From JBGVMW01 sp045125095 (GTDB taxonomy: Bacteria; Bacillota; Clostridia; Lachnospirales; Lachnospiraceae): a stretch of DNA of 16,488 nt. The translations under genes and the position numbers were made by a program. Below the pieces are notes generated by a model. That model did no database searches. It was given only the letters and a program-made list of their open reading frames with translations, and was not told where the DNA came from. The stretch is from assembly GCA_045125095.1 (NCBI GenBank), contig JBGVMW010000052.1, forward strand, positions 1-16,488, given 5' to 3'. How positions within the stretch are numbered: position 1 is the stretch's first letter; every line of letters begins with the position of its first letter. Below, piece after piece: positions 8,857 through 15,285 of the stretch.

Positions 8857-8880
8857 AGCCGCAGATTTGCGTCTGCGGCT
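8857..8880 (-). terminator. Intrinsic terminator of the decayed Rpn gene
   Basis: A perfect 9-bp stem, AGCCGCAGA (8857-8865) with TCTGCGGCT (8872-8880), closes a 6-base loop. Read on the - strand, the stem is followed by the T-rich tail GTTATTTTAC. On the + strand it is followed by TCAGATGG with no T run. It therefore looks built for leftward transcripts from the Rpn gene. It may also help to end rightward transcripts from the ugd block, but less efficiently. Confidence 0.7.
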
Positions 8881-8967
8881 TCAGATGGTTGAGTGATGTT
8901 TAGCTGGTTACGCTGGTGCTAACAGTTTTATCTGGGGTAGCACAAGCTCATACGGGCGAGAAGACGA

Positions 8968-9614
8968 TTAATGCAGGCTAGCGGCAACAGCGGACAGTTC
9001 TTCTTCTGTGTAAAGACCGGTGGCCTTGATTGCGTCTATGGTGGTTAAACCATACATTATCATATTGCGTATAGTTTCTAATTTTCCCTTGCGCTCGCCT
9101 ATGAGTATGCCTTCCTCACGAATGCCTGAACTTAAGTTGCACATATCGTTCATCTCCTTTTCAAGCTTAATAGTCATAGGAAGATTATGTTCTTCCTGCA
9201 ATTTCTTTTTCTTAGTTTCTGCATCCATCTTGGCAAGCAGGATATCCAGCAGGGAAATGAGCTGGTTGTGACTGTGGTCAGGCTTGCCGCTGAGATGGAT
9301 GAAGGTGATGTTCATCAGGTCGCAGTTTGGATATAGTTTTAGATTGTCACTGCCCTGGTAGATGATATGGGGCTCAAAGGAATAATTGATGATGGAGTCC
9401 TGCTTGTTCTTAGGGCAGTCCATGCAAATCCAGATGCTGTAGACCTTCTTGATATTGTCATACTGGGCTGTGTCAGAGCCGTCATTGGTAAACTCCACGG
9501 ATAGCTGGGCTGAGATAAGCCGGGCTGCGTAGAAGATGCCGCGGTTCAGGAGGCTGTAGCCGGGATTGCTTTTCCGCTGGGCTTCGATGTTAGGGTAGTT
9601 TTGATGTCAGGCAA
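8968..9614 (-). pseudogene. Rpn-family (PD-(D/E)XK) nuclease/transposase remnant
   Basis: The C-terminal 176 residues are intact and about 85% identical, by my manual count, to the full gene at 12889-13854; both end in AVAASLH. Reading from the TTG at 9614, which has GGAGG upstream as in the other copy, the frame matches for about eight codons (PDIKTTL). It then jumps to sequence equivalent to residue 115 of the intact copy. The jump removes 319 bp, which is not a multiple of three, so translation from the TTG stops after about 22 codons. The lost part includes the first catalytic aspartate (D97 in the intact copy); the later E-A-Q motif remains. A GTG at 9498 could open the C-terminal fragment, but it would have no nuclease core. 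This is a broken gene. Confidence 0.88.
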
Positions 9615-9968
9615 CTTACTTCCTCCTTCATTATACCACAAGTGGTGTGGATTTGTATGTGTGCAGGCCTGCATTTTCAGATAGATAGATTTCTTATATA
9701 GAGCAATGTAGATTCATGTAGAGTAAGAAATTTCTTGCTCCTATTTTATAACAATTTGTGCGTGTTGCATAGCTTTAGAACATTAGGTATGACAAACTTT
9801 TGCTGATTTTAGCGAATTTTTTTAAAGCTTTAGAGGCGAAATAACCTATAAAATGGCAGAATGAACACTAAGACTGGATGATTGTACTCTGTATAGAGAG
9901 GATTATGCAGGTGGTCTAGGCTGGAAGCCAGTATTTATCAGTATTTGTGAGGAAATGAGGTTGATGGT
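9615..9968 (+). other. 354-bp gap upstream of the GDP-mannose fusion gene
   Basis: The left half (to about 9773) is the upstream end of Rpn cassette copy A. It includes TGGTATAAT on the - strand (9630-9638), the palindrome AAGAAATTTCTT (9725-9736) and TTTTATAAC (9744-9752). The right half is unique to this site and must carry any promoter for the fusion gene. I found A/T-rich patches (TATAAA at 9847) but no -35/-10 pair at good spacing, so I do not mark one. GAGG at 9957-9960 is the ribosome-binding site for the ATG at 9969. Confidence 0.6.
9725..9752. repeat. Bipartite motif, copy A: AAGAAATTTCTT + 7 nt + TTTTATAAC
   Basis: A perfect 12-bp palindrome, AAGAAATTTCTT (9725-9736), is followed after exactly 7 bases by TTTTATAAC (9744-9752). 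The same two elements with the same 7-base gap recur at 13931-13958. The spacer sequences differ (GCTCCTA and GTCTTAA). The motif lies between each Rpn gene and the gene to its right. It could be a regulator site or an end of the duplicated cassette. Confidence 0.55.
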
Positions 9969-12689
9969 ATGCACATAGTTTTACTTTCGGGAGGTTCAGG
10001 GAAAAGGCTGTGGCCCTTGTCTAATGATATCCGCTCCAAGCAGTTTATCAAGATTTTTAAAACTGCATCGGGAAAGTATGAGTCTATGGTGCAGCGGGTG
10101 TACAGGCAGATTCAGTCCGTACTGCCGGGGGCGGATGTGACGGTGGCCACTTCCAAGTCACAGGTTTCTTCCATTCTAAACCAGCTGGGGGAGCAGGTGG
10201 GGATTTCTGTGGAGCCGTGCCGCAGGGACACTTTTCCGGCTATTGCCCTGTCAGCTGCTTATCTGGCAGATGTGAAGCATGTTGATATTGATGAGCCGGT
10301 GGTGGTCTGTCCTGTTGACCCTCTGGTGGAGGATGAGTATTTTGCGGCTCTGGGCAGGCTTTGCCAGCAGGTGGAGACGGGCGAGGCAAATCTGGTGCTG
10401 ATGGGGATTGAGCCTACTTATCCAAGCGAAAAATATGGCTATATTATTCCGGCAGATGGTGGCGAGGTAAGCCATGTGAGCACCTTCAGGGAAAAGCCTG
10501 ATGAGGCAACAGCCAGGGAGTATATCAGTCAGGGGGCCTTGTGGAATGGCGGTGTGTTTGCCTTCAGGCTAAGGTATCTGCTGGCCAAGGCTCATGAGCT
10601 GATTGATTTTATGGATTATCATGATTTATTTGCCAGATATCAAAGCTTGAAGAAAATCAGCTTTGACTATGCGGTTGTGGAGCAGGAAGCTCATATTCAG
10701 GTGATGCGGTTTGCCGGTCAGTGGAAGGACCTGGGCACCTGGAACACCCTGACTGAGGCTATGGACGAAAACTATATTGGCAGCGTGGTGGAAAATGAAA
10801 CCTGCGAAAATGTGCATATTCTGAATGAGTTGAATGTACCTGTGCTGGCTATGGGGCTGAAGGATGTGGTTATTGCCGCTTCACCGGAGGGAATCTTGGT
10901 CAGTGACAAGGAAAAAAGTGCCCATATCAAGCCTTATGTGGATAATCTTGGCCAGCAGGTGATGTTTGCAGATAAAAGCTGGGGAAACTACCGGGTGCTC
11001 AGTATTGAGGCAGGCAGTCTGACGGTGATGGTGACTCTGAACTGGGGGCACAGCATGAATTATCACAGCCATCAGCACCGGGATGAGGTGTGGACGGTGC
11101 TATCAGGGTACGGCCATACCATTCTTGATGGTGATATGCAGAATATCAAGGCCGGTGATGTGATAAATATGCCGGCAGGCTGCAAGCATACTGTTTTTGC
11201 GGACACGGAGCTGAAGCTTCTGGAGGTGCAGCTGGGCAGGGATATCAGTGTCAGCGACAAAATAAAGCATGATTTTGAGCCGGATACGAAGTGTTTCGGC
11301 AAGGGGGATATCCGGGGGATTTATCCTACCCAGGTCAATGAGGAACTGGCCTATCGCCTTGGCAGGTATTTTAAGGAAGTAATTGATGAGGCTGCGGAAA
11401 ATTCCAGGCTGCGTGTTGCCGTAGGCCATGATATCCGCCTGTCCGGGCCATCCTTGCAAAAAGCCCTCGTACGGGGATTGACAGAGGCAGGCTGTGATGT
11501 GGTGGATATTGGTCAATGCGGCACGGAGATGATTTATTTTGCTGCTGCTCATCTTAAGCTGGACGGCGGCATCATGATTACAGCCAGCCACAATCCCAAG
11601 GCCTATAACGGCTTCAAGATGGTCAGAAGCGGTGCCCGGCCTGTGTCTGAGGACAGCGGCCTGAGGGAGCTGGAAGAAATGTGCAGCAGGGAGCCTGCCG
11701 TGTTGCAGGAGCAGATGGCTGATGAAGCTGACTGCGTGGATGTGTATGATATCCTGCCGGAATATGTTGAGCACTTGCTGGGGTATGTTGATGTGGATGC
11801 CATGTGGAGACTGGCAGAGCAGCAGGGGCGCAGGCTCCGGGTGGTGGTCAATGCTGGCAATGGTGCAGCCGGGCCGGTGCTGGATGTACTGGCGGAGAAG
11901 CTGCCTTTTGAGTTTATCAAGGTGCATAACCAGCCGGATGGCAATTTCCCTAATGGGGTGCCAAATCCTCTGCTTCGGGAAAAACGGGATGCTACAGCCA
12001 ATGTTGTCCGCAAATATGGGGCGGATGCAGGCATCGCCTGGGATGGGGATTTTGACAGGTGCTTCCTTTTTGACGAGGAGGGAGGCATGATTGAAGGCTA
12101 TTATATGGTGGGTTTCCTGGCGCAGGCGTTTTTGAAAAAATATCCGGGGGCGAGGATTATCCATGACCCGAGGGTGTACTGGAATACACAGGCGATTTGT
12201 CAGGAGTTTGGCGGCGAGGCGGTTATGTGCCGCAGCGGCCATGCCTTTATTAAAGCTAAGATGCGTGAAGTGGATGCCGTCTATGGCGGTGAGATGAGCG
12301 CCCATCATTATTTCCGGGATTTTGCTTACTGCGACAGCGGCATGATACCGTGGCTTCTGGTGCTGGAGCTTTTGCAGCAGAGCGGCAGGAAGCTGTCCGA
12401 GCTGCTGGCGGAGAGGATTGGCATGTACCCGTGCAGCGGTGAAATCAACAGCAAGGTGGCCAGCACGGATTCTGCCAGCAGGCTGGTGGAGTATGTGGAG
12501 GCTCACTATGCTGACGGGGGACGGGATTACACAGATGGCCTGTCCGTGGCCTATCCAAGGTGGCGGTTCAATCTCAGGAAGTCCAGCACTGAGCCTGTTA
12601 TCAGGCTGAATGTAGAGTCCGCAGGGGATAAAAAGCTTTTGCAGGAAAAGACGGATGAGCTTTTGCAGATGATTAGAAGTGAAATATGA
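9969..12689 (+). CDS. Fused mannose-1-P guanylyltransferase / type II mannose-6-P isomerase cupin / phosphomannomutase
   Basis: This 906-residue protein joins the whole Fru-6-P to GDP-mannose route. Residues 1 to about 320 are ManC-type pyrophosphorylase: LSGGSGKRLWPLS (6-18), FREKPDE (173-179), WNGGVFAF (192-199), FDYAVVE (232-238) and KDLGTWNTL (253-261). Residues 335-425 are a type II phosphomannose-isomerase cupin with metal-ligand candidates in NYHSHQHRDEVW (364-375) and PAGCKH (402-407). Residues 440-906 are a complete phosphohexomutase: FGKGDIRGIYP (443-452), phosphoserine loop TASHNP with S540, metal loop DGDFDR (692-697), sugar loop GGEMSAHHYF (773-782) and phosphate loop RKSSTEPVIRL (870-880). 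No in-frame stop, frameshift or second start separates the domains. ManC and the mutase (ManB) are usually separate proteins. The usual PxDH of ManC reads PVDP here (115-118). Phosphoglucomutase activity of the third domain is possible. Confidence 0.93.
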   Translation: MHIVLLSGGSGKRLWPLSNDIRSKQFIKIFKTASGKYESMVQRVYRQIQSVLPGADVTVATSKSQVSSILNQLGEQVGISVEPCRRDTFPAIALSAAYLADVKHVDIDEPVVVCPVDPLVEDEYFAALGRLCQQVETGEANLVLMGIEPTYPSEKYGYIIPADGGEVSHVSTFREKPDEATAREYISQGALWNGGVFAFRLRYLLAKAHELIDFMDYHDLFARYQSLKKISFDYAVVEQEAHIQVMRFAGQWKDLGTWNTLTEAMDENYIGSVVENETCENVHILNELNVPVLAMGLKDVVIAASPEGILVSDKEKSAHIKPYVDNLGQQVMFADKSWGNYRVLSIEAGSLTVMVTLNWGHSMNYHSHQHRDEVWTVLSGYGHTILDGDMQNIKAGDVINMPAGCKHTVFADTELKLLEVQLGRDISVSDKIKHDFEPDTKCFGKGDIRGIYPTQVNEELAYRLGRYFKEVIDEAAENSRLRVAVGHDIRLSGPSLQKALVRGLTEAGCDVVDIGQCGTEMIYFAAAHLKLDGGIMITASHNPKAYNGFKMVRSGARPVSEDSGLRELEEMCSREPAVLQEQMADEADCVDVYDILPEYVEHLLGYVDVDAMWRLAEQQGRRLRVVVNAGNGAAGPVLDVLAEKLPFEFIKVHNQPDGNFPNGVPNPLLREKRDATANVVRKYGADAGIAWDGDFDRCFLFDEEGGMIEGYYMVGFLAQAFLKKYPGARIIHDPRVYWNTQAICQEFGGEAVMCRSGHAFIKAKMREVDAVYGGEMSAHHYFRDFAYCDSGMIPWLLVLELLQQSGRKLSELLAERIGMYPCSGEINSKVASTDSASRLVEYVEAHYADGGRDYTDGLSVAYPRWRFNLRKSSTEPVIRLNVESAGDKKLLQEKTDELLQMIRSEI

Positions 12690-12713
12690 ATGTTTGCAGG
12701 ATATTTTGTACAA

Positions 12714-12750
12714 AGCAAAAAGCCGCAGATTTGCGGCTGCGGCCTTTGCT
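12714..12750 (-). terminator. Intrinsic terminator of the intact Rpn gene
   Basis: GCCGCAG (12722-12728) pairs with CTGCGGC (12737-12743) around an 8-base loop. The pairing extends outside as AGCAAA (12714-12719) with TTTGCT (12745-12750) across a small bulge. Read on the - strand, the GC stem is followed by TTTTTGCTTTG, so the poly-U tail belongs to leftward transcription. An alternative 7-bp stem AGCCGCA/TGCGGCT (12721-12738) also exists. It closely resembles the hairpin at 8857-8880. Confidence 0.7.
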
Positions 12751-12781
12751 AGGTAAGTGATGTTGAGTTAGTTTCATGAAG

Positions 12782-12821
12782 ACAACAGCTAGTGGTGACT
12801 GGTGTCAGCACCAGCTGTTGT
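12782..12821. repeat. Long inverted repeat (18-bp arms, 4-base loop)
   Basis: The left arm 12782-12799 (ACAACAGCTAGTGGTGAC) and right arm 12804-12821 (GTCAGCACCAGCTGTTGT) pair at 16 of 18 positions around the loop TGGT. It lies between two convergent genes, 68 bp beyond the Rpn stop. No T run follows on either strand, so it is not a classic intrinsic terminator. It may stabilise mRNA 3' ends, or it may be a small mobile repeat. No equally strong counterpart is seen in cassette A. Confidence 0.7.
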
Positions 12822-12888
12822 GGGTGATATGGGGGATAGGAATAGGACATTTTTCAGTTTTTTGTATCCTTTTTTGCAGCGTTACTTC

Positions 12889-13854
12889 TTAGTGAAGGCT
12901 AGCAGCAACAGCCGAAAGTTCTTCTGCGGTGTAGCGGCCAGTGGCTTTGAGTGCTTCGATGGTAGTAAATCCATCCACTATCATGTTGCGTATGGTTTCC
13001 AATTTTCCTTCAATTTTTCCTTCAAGTCTGCCATCTTCGCGAATACCTGAACTTAAGTTGCACATGTCGTTCATCTCCTTTTCTAGTTCGATAGTCATAG
13101 GCAGGTTGTGTTCCTCCTGCAATTTCTTTTTCTTGGTTTCTGCATCCATCTTGGCAAGCAGGGTGTCCAGCATGGAAATGAGCTGGTGATGGCTCTGGTC
13201 AGGCTTGCCGCTGAGATGGATGAAGGTGATGTTCATCAGGTCGCAGTTTTTGTACAGCTTTAGTTTATCGTTGCCCTGATAGATGATATGAGGCTCAAAG
13301 GAATAATTGATAATGGAGTCCTTCTTGTCCTCCGGGCAGTCCATGCAAATCCAGATGCTGTAGACTTTCTTGATGTTGTCGTACTGCTCCTTGTCTGAGC
13401 CGTCGTTGGTAAACTCCACGGAAAGCTGGGCTGAGATAAGCCGGGCTGCGTAGAAGATGCCACGGTTCAGGAGGCTGTAGCCGGGATTGCTTTTCTGCTG
13501 GGCCTCGATGTTGATGATGATTTTAGTCTTGCTACCACCGGGCAGGGTAATGGTAAAGCGGATGTCAAAGATGACACGGCCTTCGCCTGGGATTTTGTTT
13601 TCCAGTTCGTCATTGACGATTTTCCTGTTGGTGAGCCCCGGTTCCACGAATACCTGATTTATTTGGATTGAGTCTGCATCAATGCATTGTTCAACCATGG
13701 GAATGGAATAGTTTTCCAATTCCTTGACGGTGTATTTGGTGATGGGCGCCAGCAAAGGGATATTGCCAAGAACGCAATTGACACTCCTGTCGTAGCGTAT
13801 GTCGAGGTTTTCTTCCTCAATGTCTTTGGCTAGTGTGGTCTTGATTTTAGCCAA
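12889..13854 (-). CDS. Rpn-family recombination-promoting nuclease / PD-(D/E)XK transposase-like protein
   Basis: This 321-residue protein belongs to the PDDEXK_2/Rpn group. E. coli RpnA of this family is reported to cut DNA and promote RecA-independent recombination. The nuclease core is visible as D97 in RVIFDIRF, then E117 and Q119 in IINIEAQQK, followed by NRGIFYAARLIS (130-141). The C-terminal part is charged, with a K/E-rich stretch around KMDAETKKKKLQEE, and ends in a short KGKLETIRNM segment common in these proteins. The start is the TTG at 13854: GGAGG at 13862-13866 is 7 bases upstream and the resulting MAKIKTTL fits. An upstream in-frame TTG at 13881 has no such site. Its gene neighbours are unrelated in function, so it is best seen as a selfish or mobile cassette. 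Confidence 0.92.
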   Translation of the reverse strand: MAKIKTTLAKDIEEENLDIRYDRSVNCVLGNIPLLAPITKYTVKELENYSIPMVEQCIDADSIQINQVFVEPGLTNRKIVNDELENKIPGEGRVIFDIRFTITLPGGSKTKIIINIEAQQKSNPGYSLLNRGIFYAARLISAQLSVEFTNDGSDKEQYDNIKKVYSIWICMDCPEDKKDSIINYSFEPHIIYQGNDKLKLYKNCDLMNITFIHLSGKPDQSHHQLISMLDTLLAKMDAETKKKKLQEEHNLPMTIELEKEMNDMCNLSSGIREDGRLEGKIEGKLETIRNMIVDGFTTIEALKATGRYTAEELSAVAASLH

Positions 13855-13869
13855 ACTGCTTCCTCCTTC

Positions 13870-13878
13870 ATTATACCA
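13870..13878 (-). promoter_or_regulatory. Possible extended -10 element of the Rpn gene
   Basis: On the - strand this reads TGGTATAAT, an ideal TGn-extended -10 box, and it is conserved in cassette A (9630-9638). No convincing -35 box is seen; TACAAA lies about 17 bases upstream. The expected transcription start would fall inside the GGAGG ribosome-binding site at 13862-13866. The transcript would then be almost leaderless, or the true promoter lies further upstream. Conservation between copies is the main support. Confidence 0.4.
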
Positions 13879-13930
13879 CAAAATGATATGGATTTGTATG
13901 TTTGCAGACCTGCATTGATTGTATACGAAT

Positions 13931-13958
13931 AAGAAATTTCTTGTCTTAATTTTATAAC
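13931..13958. repeat. Bipartite motif, copy B: AAGAAATTTCTT + 7 nt + TTTTATAAC
   Basis: AAGAAATTTCTT (13931-13942) and TTTTATAAC (13950-13958) keep the same 7-base gap as the copy at 9725-9752, although neighbouring bases have drifted. It lies 77 bp upstream of the Rpn start and about 115 bp upstream of the pyruvyl transferase start, so it could act on either gene. The remaining part of this gap (13959-14074) holds the AAAGGAG ribosome-binding site at 14056-14062 and no other signal I can support. Confidence 0.55.
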
Positions 13959-14074
13959 AGTTTTTGGGCAGTGGATAGATGTAAATGCTTTCATAATGAA
14001 GAAATTTGGAAAGTATTGGTGAATCTTTTTAGGAATTATAGGTGTTTTTTACGGCAAAGGAGCTGAATTGATTG

Positions 14075-15226
14075 ATGAAAACATATAGAGAGCATCTGAA
14101 AATAGCCAATCTTACGCTGGATGGCTACTTTAACTATGGCAACGTATTGCAGCGTTATGCTGTGTGTACTTTACTCATGGAAATGGGGGCAGAGGTGGAA
14201 AGCCTGTGGTTTAACTGTCAAGTTGGATTTCTGCCCTATTTAAATTCGCATTATAGTTGGATGAAGGAACATTGGGATTGGAAAACTTGGGTAAAGCTGG
14301 GGATTAACTGGAAAGGGACAACCAGAAATCTGTTTTCCGGGAAAAATGCCTGGGAGGCTGTCCGCAGTGCAGTGATAAAGAGCTTTGTAGACAGGTATAT
14401 CCCTATGCGCTATGATGTGGATTTTGCCAAGGTGGCTGATGAATACGATTATTTCGTTGTTGGTAGCGATCAGGTTTGGAATCCAAATGGAGATATAGAT
14501 TTTTCATATCCTTTTCTTAAATTTTCTTCACCTTCAAAAAGGATATCTTATGCGGCAAGTATAGCAAGTCCAGAGATACCAGTAAAAAAGAAAGATATAT
14601 TTATTGAGGGCATTAACGGCATGAAGGCCATCTCCGTCCGTGAGCAGGCAGGGGCGGAGCTGATTGAACAGCTGACAGGCCGCAAGGTGGAAGTGGTGGC
14701 AGACCCTACTATGCTGGTAGCGGCAGAAAAGTGGCGTGAAATAGCTAGAAAGCCATCCTGGCTGAAGGGGGATGAAGAAATCCTGACTACGTATTTTCTG
14801 GGGAAGCGGCCTGATGAGGTTATCAATCGTTTGGCAAGAGAGCATGGGCTGAAGGTAGTCAATATCCTGGATGAGCACGTTTTTGATCATTATGCGGTTG
14901 CCCCGGAAGAATGGCTGTGGCTGATAGACAATGCCAGCCTTATGTACACGGATTCCTTCCATGGCACGGTATTTTCCATTCTTTTCCGCAGGCCTTTTGT
15001 GGTGACGGAGCGAATCGGGGATGGCTGCGTGAATAAGATGACTTCCCGGATTGATACCCTGCTGGGGAAATTCGGTCTGGAAGCCCGCAGGGGCACCAAG
15101 GAAAATGGCTATATGATTGACAACCCTATGGAGATACAGTATGGGGATGTGGAGGCTGTGCTGGCAAAGGATAGGCAGAGGGCCGAAGCTTATCTTCGTC
15201 GGGCACTGGATTTGGATAACAAATAA
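14075..15226 (+). CDS. Polysaccharide pyruvyl transferase family protein
   Basis: This 383-residue protein resembles the WcaK/CsaB pyruvyl transferase family, which transfers pyruvate from phosphoenolpyruvate to a sugar as a ketal. Visible motifs are NYGNVLQRYAV (20-30), VVGSDQVWNP (128-137), RISYAASIASPEIP (156-169), ISVREQAGAELI (186-197), VVADPTML (207-214) and the C-terminal TDSFHGTVFSILFRRPFVV (292-310) with conserved H296. It probably decorates a repeat-unit sugar with an acidic group in the cytoplasm before export. AAGGAG at 14057-14062 precedes both the ATG at 14075 and an in-frame TTG at 14072; I prefer the ATG. Some family members are annotated only by similarity, so a different transfer reaction cannot be excluded. 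The 14480-14610 segment is more AT-rich than the rest. Confidence 0.9.
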   Translation: MKTYREHLKIANLTLDGYFNYGNVLQRYAVCTLLMEMGAEVESLWFNCQVGFLPYLNSHYSWMKEHWDWKTWVKLGINWKGTTRNLFSGKNAWEAVRSAVIKSFVDRYIPMRYDVDFAKVADEYDYFVVGSDQVWNPNGDIDFSYPFLKFSSPSKRISYAASIASPEIPVKKKDIFIEGINGMKAISVREQAGAELIEQLTGRKVEVVADPTMLVAAEKWREIARKPSWLKGDEEILTTYFLGKRPDEVINRLAREHGLKVVNILDEHVFDHYAVAPEEWLWLIDNASLMYTDSFHGTVFSILFRRPFVVTERIGDGCVNKMTSRIDTLLGKFGLEARRGTKENGYMIDNPMEIQYGDVEAVLAKDRQRAEAYLRRALDLDNK

Positions 15227-15236
15227 CTAAAAAACA

Positions 15237-15261
15237 GTTATAAAATGGCACGTTTTATAAC
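15237..15261. repeat. Perfect AT-rich hairpin between pyruvyl transferase and flippase genes
   Basis: GTTATAAAA (15237-15245) and TTTTATAAC (15253-15261) form a perfect 9-bp inverted repeat around the loop TGGCACG. No T run follows, and the two genes are only 59 bp apart, so termination here is unlikely. The same 9-mer TTTTATAAC occurs upstream of the fusion gene and of the pyruvyl transferase gene. An operator or a simple mRNA structure is possible. Confidence 0.6.
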
Positions 15262-15285
15262 GGCATTGTAAAGCAGGGTGACTTT

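Larger units (their letters stand above)
8838..9773. repeat. Rpn cassette copy A (direct repeat, decayed)
   Basis: This stretch matches 12695-13979 in the same orientation. Shared parts in order are an A/T-rich lead-in, the GC-rich hairpin beginning AGCCGCAGATTTGCG, an AGTGATGTT stretch, the Rpn coding region, and CTTCCTCCTTCATTATACCA. After these come GGATTTGTATGT and AAGAAATTTCTT with TTTTATAAC. Copy A lacks 319 bp of the coding region relative to copy B. No clear terminal inverted repeat or target duplication is seen, so the limits are approximate and set by where similarity fades. Confidence 0.75.
12695..13979. repeat. Rpn cassette copy B (direct repeat, intact)
   Basis: This copy carries the same parts in the same order as 8838-9773: hairpin, Rpn gene on the - strand, TATAAT/GGAGG start region, AAGAAATTTCTT and TTTTATAAC. 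The two copies lie in the same orientation on either side of the fusion gene at 9969-12689. Similarity starts a few bases after the stop codon of the preceding + strand gene in both cases and fades about 130 bp upstream of each Rpn start. It ends well before the start of the next + strand gene. Copy B also has an extra strong hairpin (12782-12821). Confidence 0.75.

Noticed and set aside
9780..9860. A sigma-70 promoter for the fusion gene
   Set aside because: TTGCTG (9800-9805) with TAAAGC, and TATAAA at 9847 without a -35 box, are poor matches. I cannot support a specific site.
11103..12713. A 536-codon open frame on the - strand opposite the fusion gene
   Set aside because: It lies wholly antisense to a gene with clear domains on the + strand. 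The G+C-rich codon pattern of that gene leaves the antisense frame open. The translation shows no recognisable domain.
8838..13979. A composite transposon bounded by inverted terminal repeats
   Set aside because: The Rpn units are direct repeats. I could not find inverted ends or a target-site duplication, so I call them duplicated cassettes and not an insertion sequence.
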